From assembly GCA_028571685.1 (NCBI GenBank), contig CM053148.1, positions 92,774,001-92,838,000 of the forward strand: a stretch of DNA of 64,000 bases, given 5' to 3'. The DNA comes from Heterohyrax brucei (taxonomy: Eukaryota > Chordata > Mammalia > Hyracoidea > Procaviidae). The translations under genes were made by a program, and so were the position numbers. The notes under the pieces are model-generated. The model did no database searches. It was given only the letters and a program-made list of their open reading frames with translations, and was not told the origin of the DNA. Within the stretch, counting starts at the first letter, position 1. Each line of letters opens with the position of its first letter. Positions 11,730-22,027 of the stretch are shown piece after piece.

Positions 11730-11935
11730 AAAGGTTAACAATACACTTCACTGCTAACTCAAAGACTGAAAGTTCATGTTCACCCAGAGGCAACCAGGAA
11801 GAAAGCCTTTACAATCCACTTCTGAAATCCACTTTTAATCAGTGGTTGAAAGCCCTGTGGTACACTTCACTGTGTCACACAGGGGTCACCATGAGTAGTC
11901 GTCAACTTGATGGCAACTCATTTTCAGGTAATTAC
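11730..11935 (+). mobile_element. AfroSINE with RTE-like middle segment
   Basis: Head near 11735-11800, then CAGGAAGAAAGCC and an AATCCACTTCTGAAA block as in the RTE 5' region, then GGGGTCACCATGAGTAG and CAACTTGATGGCAACTC. The next SINE begins only about 25 bases downstream in the same orientation. Confidence 0.75.
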
Positions 11936-11958
11936 CATTCACCTATATTATGTCCTGT

Positions 11959-12113
11959 GGAAACCCTGGCAGCATAGTTAAGTGGTACAGCTGCTAACCG
12001 AACGGTGGGCAGTTCAAATCTGTCAGGCACTCCTTGGAAATTCTATGGGAAAGTTCTCTGTCCTGTGGGGTCACTGAGTTGGTATCAACTCGACAGCAGT
12101 GAGTTTGGTTTGG
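11959..12113 (+). mobile_element. AfroSINE, short type, sense
   Basis: GGAAACCCTGGCAGCATAG head, CTGTGGGGTCACTGAG and CAACTCGACAGCAGTGAG end. Complete and one of the better-preserved copies. Confidence 0.9.
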
Positions 12114-12723
12114 GCTTAGATTGTGTACATTACCCAGGGCCTCCTTCAGAGTATTATATGTTCCTGCTGTCTGGAAGTCTTGAAAAGTGATCCAAAGGCA
12201 TTCAAATAAGCTTGACTTTTCCATCCATGGATTGCCATTTTGTTTTTTCCTAACCTGTTTAATTGTGGAATTCTGTGTTGTTATGGAGTCCTTGTCAATC
12301 TGAGTCCTTAAGTTGCAGCAATCAACAACACGTATGTTCATCTGTAATAAACATGCAGCATGAGCTAGAAATAAACCTGGGTTTGTTTAAGATAATGATA
12401 TTGTAAAGCTTTTTTAAAAAAATTTATTCATATATTTATAACTATTGGGTATCCTGGGTTTTCTTATTTTTATTTTATTTTATTTTATATGACTGAGTGA
12501 AAATGTACATTCCCATATAAATTTACATGCCCACCTATATGGAGCTTCCACTGCTCACCCTGTCTGGGTTTTCTTAACTGATACAAGATCTGAGCCATCC
12601 ATGGAAATGCTTTCATTGTAATAAGCATCACTTTTCATGTTGATCACTCAGTTGGGCCATACTTATTTCTTTGCTCTACGTAATGTCGTACATAGTTTGT
12701 CAAACATGTCAAATTTACTTCAC
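12114..12723. other. No confident feature
   Basis: Includes an AT-rich TTTTATTTTA stretch near 12466-12490. Old repeat debris is possible, but I cannot name a family. Confidence 0.35.
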
Positions 12724-12884
12724 CCTCCAAACCCACTGTCTTCAAGTCAATTCCAACGCATAGTAACCCTATAGGACAGCACAGAATTGTCCCATAAAGT
12801 TTCCAAAGAATGCCTGGTAGATTAAAACTGCTGACCTTTTTGTTCGCAGACATAGCACCTAACTACTGCTCTGCAAGTGTTTCC
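12724..12884 (-). mobile_element. AfroSINE, short type, antisense
   Basis: CAAACCCACTGTCTTCAAG start, CTATAGGACAGCACAGAAT core, head antisense with GCTGACCTTTTTGTTCGC. Confidence 0.88.
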
Positions 12885-13144
12885 TAACTTAAAACTCAGG
12901 GACCTTACTTTTTTTTTCTGTCTTCACAATGTTCTTGTTCCATGTATAAACAAGACTAATCCTCTCTTTTCAGTGTTTTCCTCAAAGCCACTGTCTTTCT
13001 TGACCATCTTACTTCAAAACAGACCCCTTACCCAGACTGCCTACTTCCTTATCTTATGTATAATTTACTTTAGCTCAATTATCATTACTAAAACAAAAGA
13101 AAAACTATTACCATCGAATCAATGCATGATTAGACTTTATTTAT

Positions 13145-13500
13145 TATGGCGTTGATGAAGAATATTGAATCCTGCCATAAGAATGAACAAATCAGTCTTA
13201 GGTGAAATACAACTTTAATGTTTCCTAGAATTGAAGATGACAAGACAGGCTTGCTTGCATTGGAATGTCATAAGAAAAGACCAACATCTAGAAAAGGACA
13301 TCCTGTTTGGTAAAGTAAGAGGGTCAGTAAAAATGAGGGAAAACTTCAGTGAGATAGATTGACACAATAGGCATGACAGTAGTGTCAAATATACCAACAG
13401 TGATGAGGATGACACAAGACTGTGTAGTGTTTCCTTCAGCTATACATCGTGGCTCTATGAGTCAGAATACATTCTAGGGACAGCCGTGACAGCTTATGTG
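13145..13500 (+). mobile_element. RTE LINE, 3' end fragment
   Basis: Sense RTE 3' end. Begins at the GATGAAGAATATTGAATCC block, has the GGACATCCTGTTTGG block at about 13298 and AGATAGATTGACACAATAGG at about 13350, and ends in a decayed 3' terminal module near 13455-13490. Coding frames are interrupted. Confidence 0.78.
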
Positions 13501-14060
13501 CTTTCTACTAGTACTGTGCTGCATGCTTACTGAAGGAGGGAATTTTCTGTTGGTTTTTCAGTGTACTAAGAGTGCCTAGAAGAGTTTCTGACATGGTTGA
13601 CATACACACAAGTACATTCACAGATTATATTGGTGCTAATAATGCTAATAACATTCATAGGATATGAAGAAAACTTTCCTATAGCTGATTTACCTAAATG
13701 AGCTATATCATCATCTCATAGTTGATCTTGGTACTCTGGATTAACACAGCTGTTGATGAAAAAGAAATCTTCAAATCCTCAAGCAAAGAGAAATGAAACA
13801 TCAAGGGATGGCAATGAGGTATGGCATGATACAAGAAGGGCTTTACTTTTAAATAGGTTTGAATGAGAAAGAGACAAATTGTTTTCAAGGTTTAAATGCT
13901 TGAGAAGTAGACAAGAACATGGGTTGGAACTGAATCAATAGCAACAGTTTAGACAACACTAATGATCATACAGAAAGAAACTGATTATTTTTATTTACAA
14001 AAAGATGATAGTTTTGCTTTGTTTACTTATTTTATTTTAAATAAGCAAATAACCCAGTCA
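13501..14060. other. No confident feature
   Basis: AT-rich DNA with no recognisable gene or repeat. Confidence 0.35.
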
Positions 14061-14064
14061 AATG

Positions 14065-14862
14065 ACATCGTGATGAATGGAAAAAACTTTGAAGTTGTCA
14101 AGTTTTATTCTATTTGGATCAACAAACTATTTCCGTGGAAGCAACAGTAAAGAAGTCCAAGGGCATATAGCACTGGGCGATTCTGCTACAAGGGACCTCT
14201 TAAAAGTGTTAAAAAGCAAAGATATCACGTAAAGGACTAAGGTGAACTTGACTTAACTCATATTCTTTTCAGTTGCCTCGTATGCATGTGAAAGCTCTAC
14301 CACAGAAAAAGGAAGACAGAAGAAGAATTGATGTACCTGATTTGTGGTTCCAGGAAAGAATATTGATTATCCCTTGAACTGTCAGAAGAATAAGTTGCTG
14401 TGATTTGTAGTTAAGCACTTGGCTAATAGCCAAAATATTAGCAATTTGAAACCCGTGAAGATTCACAGCCTTGGAAACCCTAATGGAGCAATTCTAGTCT
14501 GTCCACTTGGGTCACTGTGAGTCAGAATCGTCTCAACAGCAACAGGCAGAAGAACAAACACATAGGTCTTAGGAGAAATGCAACCATAACACTCTTTAGA
14601 AGTGAAGATGGTGAAGCTTTGTCTTTCTTACTTTGGGTATGTCATCAGCAAATAACAATCGTTAGAAAAGGACATCAGAAAGTCAGTGCAAATGAAGGAA
14701 ACTCTCAACAAGATTGATTGACATAACAGCCACAAGGATGGAGTCAAACATCCCAGTGATGCTGAAGATGGTGCAGGAAGAAATGGACGATGTTCCATTC
14801 CTGTATGCATAAAATCACCATGAATGGGAGTCAACCTGAAGGCAACTAACAACATCAATATA
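14065..14862 (+). mobile_element. RTE LINE, C-terminal and 3' fragment with nested SINE
   Basis: Sense RTE covering the region downstream of the RT active site to the 3' end: GAAGTTGTCAAGTTTTATTC near 14090, the CATATGCATGTGAAAGC-like segment at about 14278, GGAAGACAGAAGAAGAATTG, then a nested SINE, then GTGAAGATGGTGAAGC and the 3' end near 14835. It ends with an AACTAACAACATC tail typical of RTE 3' ends. Confidence 0.82.
14398..14548 (+). mobile_element. AfroSINE nested in RTE, with target duplication
   Basis: Degraded head, then GGAAACCCTAATGGAGC and AATCGTCTCAACAGCAAC. The RTE sequence CAGAAGAATAA before it and CAGAAGAACAA after it look like the two halves of a target-site duplication made when the SINE inserted. 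Confidence 0.8.
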
Positions 14863-15037
14863 AAGTCAAATTATCATCAATTCTGTAGCTGATTTACTTT
14901 GTATTTACTCACTAAACAGAGTTCATTTTATTTATTTATTTATGTTGTTAATTAATTGATCAACCACGGAAACACTTGTTCTCTTATATGAGAACTAATG
15001 CCTTTGCTGATGAATATTTGCATCATTTAAGAGACTA

Positions 15038-15485
15038 TATACTAGGTCCGACAATTAAGTCTGTGAACTTTATTCGTCTAAGTGCCACATATCTCACTGC
15101 TGAATATCCCTAAGGTCACCTTCAAAGTACTTCCATTAGAAAGCTATACATTGATGCCAGCACCTAGTTCATGCTTCAGAGCAAGTTCTTCCTTCTTTCT
15201 GGAATGGGCACTGTGCACGATGGCATGTTGGCAAGTTCACAAACTTAATTGTATAGTTGTCTGTGAAGGAGTTCTTGCCAGTAAACAAATAACTGTATTG
15301 GAACACCCTCCCGACCTATCTGATCTGGCCTTCAGTGACTTTTTTCTTTACCTAGCCAAGGTAAAGGAAATATTGAGAGGAAGACATTTTGATGATGACA
15401 TTCAGGACATCAAGAGCAATAACGATAGCAGCTCTGATGGCCATTCCAGAAAGAGGATGATTTCTCGAACTTGTCAGATCTTGTA
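15038..15485 (+). mobile_element. Foldback mariner-derived element, copy 2
   Basis: Left end AGGTCCGACAATTAAGTCTG, right end complement GAACTTGTCAGATCTTG. The centre (15240-15420) reads in sense towards the mariner transposase C-terminus: residues like EHPP and SDFF, then KEILRGRHFDD, which correspond to the region of the third catalytic Asp. The right arm is mostly deleted, leaving only the first ~25 bases beyond the centre and the terminal motif. A 134-codon frame crosses the element, but about half of it is arm sequence. Confidence 0.75.
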
Positions 15486-15499
15486 AACATTCATATAAT

Positions 15500-15925
15500 A
15501 ATAAACAAGAGTTTAAGGAAACACATTTTTATGATTTTTAAATCAATAAGGAAATGTAAGACTACTTTGAACAGCTAAAAATTAATTTTTAGAGATACAT
15601 AAAATAATAGCTGTTTAAAAATAAAGGCATTTTCAGTTAGTTTCACTATGATATTCTCTTTATAGCCACATTGCAAGAACGAATATCAAAAAATGTGACT
15701 GAAAAAGACCTAGGATAATAATAAATGTGTCTATTTTTATCTTCACTTGTTGAACTCAGAGAAGTTTTTGCTTCTCTAAAGTATTTATATAATAAAACTT
15801 TAGACTAATACTCTAATAAACGTTATTACATCTACTGGAATGTAAACTTTATTTTATATTTTTGTAATTCAGGCATTCTTGCCTAGGAAGCATCAAAAGA
15901 ATATGGAAAGAATATATAAATTCAT
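15500..15925. other. AT-rich stretch, no feature recognised
   Basis: No gene or nameable repeat. Composition is strongly AT. Confidence 0.4.
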
Positions 15926-17001
15926 TGTACAAAAAAAAAGAAAAAAGTTCACATTCAACCATTTCAAGAGATAATATATGATAAAGAACCAACGGTAATG
16001 AAGGAAGAAGTCCAAGCTGCAGTGAAAACACTGGCAAAAAACAAGTCTTCAGAAATTGGTGGAATACTAACTGATTTATTTCAGCAAACAGATTCAGTAC
16101 TGGAGGTAGTCACTTGTCTATCCCAAGACATTGGAAAGACAGCTGGTTGGCCAGCTTACTAGAGCAGATCCATTTATGTGCCCATTTCAAACAAAGGTGA
16201 TCCAAAAGAATGTGGAAATTATTGAAAAATGTCAACATCACACACAAGTGAAATTTTGTTGAGTATCATTCAAAAGCAGTTGACACAGTGCATTCACAGA
16301 GAAGTTCCAGAAATTCAAGTGGGATTCAAGGAAAGAATGTGGAACTAGGGAAACTATTACTAATGTCAGATGGATCAGGATTGAAAGCAGAGAATATGAG
16401 AAAATGTTTACCTGAATTTTATTGGCTACATGAAGGCATTCAACTGTTTGAGTCATAACAAATTTTGGATAACAATGTGATGAATGGAAATTCCAAAACA
16501 AGTAATTGTGCTTATATGGAATCCATATATAGGTCAAGAGTCAATCATTTGAAGAGAACAAGGGAATGTTGTGAGGTTTAAAATCAGGAGAAGTGTGTGC
16601 CAGGGATGTATTCTTTCTTCCTACTTATTCAACCTGTATGCTGAGTAAATAATCCAAGAAGCTGGCCTATGTGGGGTGGGGGGGGGGGGGAGAGTGACAT
16701 CAGGACTGGTTGAAAACTCATTAACAACATGTAAAATGGATTGAAACACTTACTGATAAATCTCAAACACTATAGCCTTCATTATGGATTACACCTCAGT
16801 ATAAAGAAAACAAAAACCCCCACAACAGGAATAGTAATCTGTGTCACGATAAACAGAGAAAATGCTGAAGTTGTCAATGATCTCATTTTATTTGGATCCA
16901 TGGTAAGTGTAATAGAAGCAGCAGTCAAGAAATCAAATGATGTATTGCATTGGGCAAATCTGCTGCAAAAGACTGATTTATAGTGTTAAAAAGATGTCAC
17001 T

Positions 17002-17259
17002 TTGATGACTGAGGTGTGGCTGAGCGGAGCCATAGTATCTTCAGTCACCTCATACGCATGTGAAAGCTGCACAATGAATAAAGAAGACGGGAGAAGAATC
17101 AGTGCTTTTGAATTATGGTGTTGGCAAAGACTACTAAATATAACCATGAACTGCCAAAAGAACCAACAAATCCGTCTTGGAAGAAGTACAGCCAGAGAGC
17201 TCTTGGAAGTAAGGATGGTGAGAAATCTCACATACCGTGAAAAGGACATCATGCTTGGT
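17002..17259 (+). pseudogene. RTE ORF2 C-terminal domain remnant
   Basis: The longest open piece of RTE coding sequence in this copy. It carries the conserved C-terminal pattern with SYACESCT, RRISAFELWCWQRLL and a YREKDIMLG segment. In intact RTE/BovB proteins this lies after the reverse transcriptase palm and fingers and has no known catalytic role. The frame is cut off by the nested SINE at 17262. Confidence 0.75.
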
Positions 17260-17261
17260 AA

Positions 17262-17424
17262 AAAAAAAACCCTGCTGTCGAGTTGGGTCTGACTCACAGT
17301 GACCCTATAAGACAGAGTAGAACTGCCCTAGAGAGTTTCCAAGAAGTTCCTGGTGGATTTGAACTGCTGACTTTTTGGTTAGCAGATGTAGCACTTAACA
17401 CACTATGCCACCAGGGTTTCCTTG
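17262..17424 (-). mobile_element. AfroSINE, short type, nested in RTE
   Basis: Antisense SINE from AACCCTGCTGTCGAGTTGG to CACCAGGGTTTCC. The host sequence CTTGGTAA occurs on both sides (before about 17262 and after 17424), a probable target-site duplication of about 8 bp. The RTE continues downstream with GGAAGACACTTAATG. Confidence 0.87.
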
Positions 17425-18885
17425 GTAACTTATAAGGTTAGTGAAAAAGGAAGACACTTAATGAGATGGATTGACAACTCTGAGTTCAAACACAGCAAGA
17501 ATTGTGAGCATGAAGCAGGGGTTAGGCACCATTTTGTTCTGTTGCCCAAAGGGTTGCTATGAGTCAGAACTGACATGATTACACCTAACAAGATACTTTC
17601 TGGCTGTCACAAAATAGACAATTAATTCCACAAATTAACAGACATCAGAATTAGAACACATCACAACATCCAGCAGAGAGAAATTGCTCTGTTAAACTGA
17701 CAAAAAAAATGTATATTTTCTGTAGAAATGTAACCATATTTTTAAAATATTAACAGCATAAACATTCTCTCTGCAAATTATTTAAACTTTAAAATAATAT
17801 TTAAAAAATATAGATCTTGGGGAGTGGTGTCAAGATGGCATACTAGACACATGTCTCCTTAACTCACTCTGAAAACTAAGGCCAGGATTGATAATTAAAC
17901 GGAGCTTTTTGGATACCCAGAGAACACTAGGACACGGCATACGGCTGTCATTTTGGATTACATGCCACTGCATAGGAAATTTCTTCTCTTTCACTGACCC
18001 TCACCCCTGTTGAATGGCTAGTTCTCACGGACTGAAGGTAACTACTGGCTTATCTTTTTAACTTTTTTCCTTTTTATTAGACTATGACAGTGATTGGGCT
18101 TAACTGGCAGCAAAGTTCTGCCACACTGCTGCTACAACCAGTGGGTGAAATAGCCATGCTCTGAGAGCCTGGCTGTGAACTCTGAGGACCACGGCCCCAC
18201 CACCCCTCTTCCCAAACCGCCCCTATTGATTTGGATTTTTCCCAGTGGGTGGGAGAGCCTCTGTGGGATACCATCTTGTCTAATTGGGAGGCAGAGCTAC
18301 CAAAAAAGAGGCCTCAGTTGGGGCTGATTCCCAGGATAGGAGGCAGTGCCAGTCTGGGGAGTGCTTTCCCAGAAGAAAAGCTGTGTTTAGCACAATTTAT
18401 CCTTTGGGTAGGGCTTGGCACCTGATGACAGCAGGACAGTAGCCTGTCCATACTTTGTACTAGATCACACCATCTAGGAACAGATACAGAGGTGCCTCCA
18501 TTGCCAGCTGGAAAGAGGGGTTTGCACACCTTACAGCCTGTTTATGGAAGCTGTCAAATAGCTTTTACCTTTCAAAATAAGACTACCTAGAGAGATAACT
18601 GTGGTGCAGCCTGACGGCATCTCATCCAATCTTGACTGACCCACAATGTAGGGTCCGTTGACAGCCTCCCAGTGAATCCATAAGTAGGGCCGTGTCTTTG
18701 ACAGCCAGGAGGTGGAGACTATTATCACAGAGAATCCACTGGGCCCATTTGCTGGAGTACATAGAGGTAACTGGTGATCAACTTCTACTTCAGCTCCTAT
18801 TAATGCAACACTAGAGAAACTAAACAACCTCTAGATGCCCCAGAAGCAACATACCTTGGCCTGACACTTAAGAAAAAATCGAAAC

Positions 18886-19788
18886 ATGGCTCCAGAAAGC
18901 TCCAAAAAGAAAGAACCAAAGAACTTCCCAGAGGAAGAAACCTTTCTGAAAATTTCAGAGGTTGAATACAAAAGAATTATATAGAGAGCCCTCCTAGACA
19001 TTATACAAAATTTCTCAGACCAAATTGAGAAATCAAGCAAGCTGTTCAAACTGATGGAACGCCAGCATTCTGAAATCCAACAGATCAATAACAAAATTAA
19101 TGAATCAGAAAACTCAATTCAAAGGCAAGAGAACAGAACTGAACAAATGGAAAACAGACTTTCTGACTTGGGAGACAGAACTACTGACTCCAGCATTTTT
19201 GAGAAGAAATCAGAGAAAAGACACAAGAAAAATGAAGAAGAGTTAAGAAACATGTGGGACTCTATCAACAGGAACAATCTACGATTAATTGGAGCTCCTG
19301 AACAGGAAGGGACACATGACAACACAGACAGGATTGTTGTTGACTTGCTAACAGAAAGCTTCCCAGAAACTATGAAAGAAGAGAACATAGATATTCAAGA
19401 TGTGTATCCATTGCCATACAATAGACACCCCAAAAGACAGACTCCAAGACATATTCTAATCAAGCTTAACAAAACGAAACATAAGAGGAGACTCTTAAAG
19501 GCAGTGAGACTCAAAGCAAAGCTAACATTCAGAGGGAAGCCCTGTAGGCTTTTGTCTGCCTTCTTGGCAGAAACCATGTTGGCACGGAAGCAGTGGGATG
19601 GCACATTTAAAGCCCTGAAGGAGAAAACCTTCCAACTCAGAACTATATACCCTGCAAAGCTGTCTTTCAAATATGAAAATGAAATTAAGACCTTTACAGA
19701 TAAACAGAAACTTAGACTTTATAAATCCAAACCAAAGCTACAAGAAATACCCAAAGAAGCTCTTGGCTTAGAAGAACAAAAGCATTAA
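18886..19788 (+). pseudogene. L1 ORF1p, one premature stop
   Basis: Nucleic-acid-binding chaperone of L1 ribonucleoprotein particles. The frame from the ATG at 18886 is about 300 codons, a little shorter than the usual ~340. An in-frame TAG sits at codon 33 (18982-18984); after it the frame is open to 19788, from an internal Met at 19054. The N-terminal part is rich in Glu/Gln/Asn with heptad-like leucine and isoleucine spacing, fitting the coiled coil. The central part holds the RRM-type segment (NNLRLIGAPEQEG) and the C-terminal domain (ARKQWDGTFKALKEK, then the IYPAKLSFKYE segment). Only a single disabling change is visible, suggesting a fairly young insertion. Confidence 0.85.
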
Positions 19789-20174
19789 CTCTATGTTTTA
19801 AGAGACAATACAGGACACATCATCCAGAAACATATTCAGTTAGGGTGCAGTGATCATATCGTGAAAACTACAATACCATCACATTAAAAAGAGGGATATA
19901 TTACAGTAGTTATAGTCCGCCCAGATGGAGAGGGGGTTAAGATATTTAGAAGTTAAAACTGGGTTTAAACATATATTATTAAGGGGGATTATGGGGGCAG
20001 CCACAAAGCGCAACAAAGAAGGAACATATCAAAACAAGAAACCTAAACAGGAGTCTCAACAAACACAAAAGCAACACTGAAAAGAGTGAAAAATCAATCC
20101 ATAAAGAAGACTGTCCCAGAACAGAATAGTAACAGCAACAGAGAAAATATCAACACGAAAATAAATACTGCAAA

Positions 20175-20527
20175 ATGACAGCACTAAACACATACCTATC
20201 AACAATTACATTTTAAAGTAAATGGACTGAACGCTCCAGTAAAGAGACAATGAATGACATCTTTGATCAAAAGACACAACCCGTTTATATGCTGCTTACA
20301 AGAAACTCACCTTAGACTTAAAAATATGAACAAACCAAAAATTAAGAGATGGAATAATGTATACCAAGCTAACAATATACAAAGAAGAACAGGTATGTCA
20401 ATACTAATCTCAGACAATATAGATTACACCGTAAAAAAAAAAAAAAAAAACTCGGTAAAGACATAGAAGACCTTACTGCGACAATTAACCAACTAGAACT
20501 CGTCGACATATACAGAATTTTCTATAC
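20175..20527 (+). pseudogene. L1 ORF2 N-terminal endonuclease fragment
   Basis: The ORF2 start (ATG at 20175) begins MTALNTY. A frameshift near 20250 moves the reading to the frame carrying NPFICCLQETHLRLKN, the start of the APE-type endonuclease with its catalytic Glu in QETH. After ILISDNIDYT there is an A-run (about 20433-20449), and the sequence jumps to a segment resembling DIEDLTATINQLELVDIYR from the endonuclease-RT linker, then at about 20527 directly to the L1 3' UTR. The reverse transcriptase is gone. Confidence 0.8.
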
Positions 20528-21560
20528 ATCATGTTGAGTGAAATTAGTCAGCGGCACAAAGACGAATGTGGTATGAGACCCCTACTTTAAGGACTTGAAA
20601 ACTGACTCATACAGAAGAAAAGACTCTTTGATGGCTGCAACAGAGGGGAGGAAGGGAGGGAGGAAGAGGGCTGGTTGTAGATTAGATAGCTGATAGAAAT
20701 TTGGTTGGGTGAAGTCAGTGACAGCACACATTAGAAAGAAGTGACTGTGGCATAACCTGAAAACTCTTCCAATCTTAACCCAATAGATGAGGACAGAGTA
20801 GCAGGGGTGGTGGTCTGGGAACCATGCTCTCAGAGGACATTGAGGCCAACTGGTTTAACTAGCCTATTGCTAAGAGAGTCCTGTATTGGTGAGTGGCATC
20901 TGGGGTCTTAAAAGCTAGCAAGCTGCCATCTGAGGTACACCAGTTGGTCCCAACTCATCCGGAACAGATGATCACCAAGGACAAAAATGACACAGGAGAA
21001 AGAACCCAGAAGACCGAAAGACCCATGTGAATGGTTGACTACACCAACACGCGACCAGAAGAACCAGATGGTGCCCGGCCATCTCCAGTGACAGCCGTGA
21101 TGGGGCTCACAAAACTGAGTCCCAGTGGCAATACGAGAGTAAGAAGGAGTGCACCCTGAGAACTCCACAAAAGGACCACAACTGATGGTCCGATGGTTCC
21201 CATGGTTCCCCTGGAAGCATGGCCTCGAGACCTGAAGCTGCACCTAATCATTAAACATTACTGAGGTCAACTCCTCATACAGGAATGGATTGGCCTCGGC
21301 AACACAGAGTGACCATATTGCCTGTACACTTTATGGTTCTATGTATCTATAGATCTATAGGATGTTGTCCAACTGGCTTCTTACTACAGGGGAGTGGAGA
21401 GGGTAGAGAAGAGGGGATAGGGTTATGGCTTGTACAGAACAGAAAGGAGACGTGTGCTTTTACCAGGCAAGGAGAGCAGTAGGAGCTGCCCATAGGCGGG
21501 CATGCGAATTTAAACCAGATTGTATACTTTCACTCAATTATAATAAACAAAAAAATGAAA
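20528..21560 (+). mobile_element. L1 3' UTR of the same copy
   Basis: Begins with the common CATGTTGAGTGAAATTAG block, passes a purine tract with GGGAGG units (20642-20672) and ends in the block that also forms the truncated L1 at 28483-28763 (both contain CACTTTATGGTTCT and CACTTTCACTCAAT). No coding capacity. Confidence 0.82.
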
Positions 21561-21642
21561 ATATATACAGAAAGATCTTAAATATTTTGTTTTTACACCT
21601 CGTATTGAACTACGCTATACTTCAAGATATTCATCTATCTCT

Positions 21643-21798
21643 GAAGGCCCGGTAGCTCTGTGGTTGAGGGCTACCACTGCTGAAAAAAAAAAAAACTGTC
21701 AGGATCTCAGATCTACCAGCTGCTCCTTGTAAACCCTACGGGGCAGTTCTGCTCTGTTCTGTAGGGTAGTTATCAGTTGGAATCACTGAGTTTCATCT
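21643..21798 (+). mobile_element. AfroSINE, short type, sense
   Basis: Head GGCCCGGTAGCTCTGTGG, internal A-run, ATCTACCAGCTGCTCC, then GGGCAGTTCTGCTCTG. It inserted close to the L1 tail. Confidence 0.85.
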
Positions 21799-21861
21799 AT
21801 CTGTGTTGTTCTATTTAGCACACATATTCCTGGCTGGTATATGTAGTCAGCTTCCAAGCGT

Positions 21862-22027
21862 GAGGAAACCCTTGTGGCTAGTGGTTAAGTGGCATGTCTG
21901 CTAGCCAAAAGTTCAGCAGTTCAGATCCTCCAGGCACTTCTTGTAAACTCTGTGGAACAGTTCTACTGTGTCCTACAGGGTTGCTATGAGTCAGAATCAA
22001 CTCGACAGCAATAGGTTTTGGGGTTCT
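21862..22027 (+). mobile_element. AfroSINE, short type, sense
   Basis: GGAAACCCTTGTGGCTAG head, GGAACAGTTCTACTGTG core, GAGTCAGAATCAACTCGAC end. Well preserved. Confidence 0.9.

Larger units (their letters stand above)
15930..17600 (+). mobile_element. RTE LINE, RT to 3' end, 5'-truncated
   Basis: About 1.5 kb of RTE plus a nested SINE. In order: AAGGAAGAAGTCCAAGCTGC linker before the RT (15997), RT motifs 0-2 (16180-16330), a degraded motif A (about 16415-16450), a G-run at 16678-16690, the C-terminal domain (SYACESC-type segment at about 17050 and FELWCWQRLL at about 17108), and the 3' end at about 17590. The segment that should encode the YADD-type active site is missing: the sequence jumps from ATTAACAACATG to GAAACACTTACTG near 16720-16745. 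Not functional. Confidence 0.85.
17819..21572 (+). mobile_element. Sense L1 with 5' UTR, ORF1, deleted ORF2 and 3' UTR
   Basis: A LINE-1 spanning both ends. The 5' end (GGAGTGGTGTCAAGATGGC) matches the usual L1 5' start. The 5' UTR runs about 1.07 kb, then ORF1 (18886-19788), a short inter-ORF region, a truncated ORF2 start (20175) and a 3' UTR with a G-rich polypurine tract at 20642-20672. It ends in an A-rich tail near 21550. The heptamer AGATCTT occurs at 17812-17818 and 21573-21579, a possible target duplication. About 3 kb of ORF2 is absent. Confidence 0.85.

Noticed and set aside
11959-12113. tRNA gene at SINE heads (here and at the other sense SINEs)
   Set aside because: A- and B-box-like motifs are present, but the heads lack a full cloverleaf and are joined to the SINE body; they are tRNA-derived SINE promoters.
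15082-15486. 134-codon plus-strand frame as an intact transposase
   Set aside because: About half is translated arm sequence, the N-terminal two thirds of a mariner transposase are missing, and only the region of the third catalytic Asp is recognisable.
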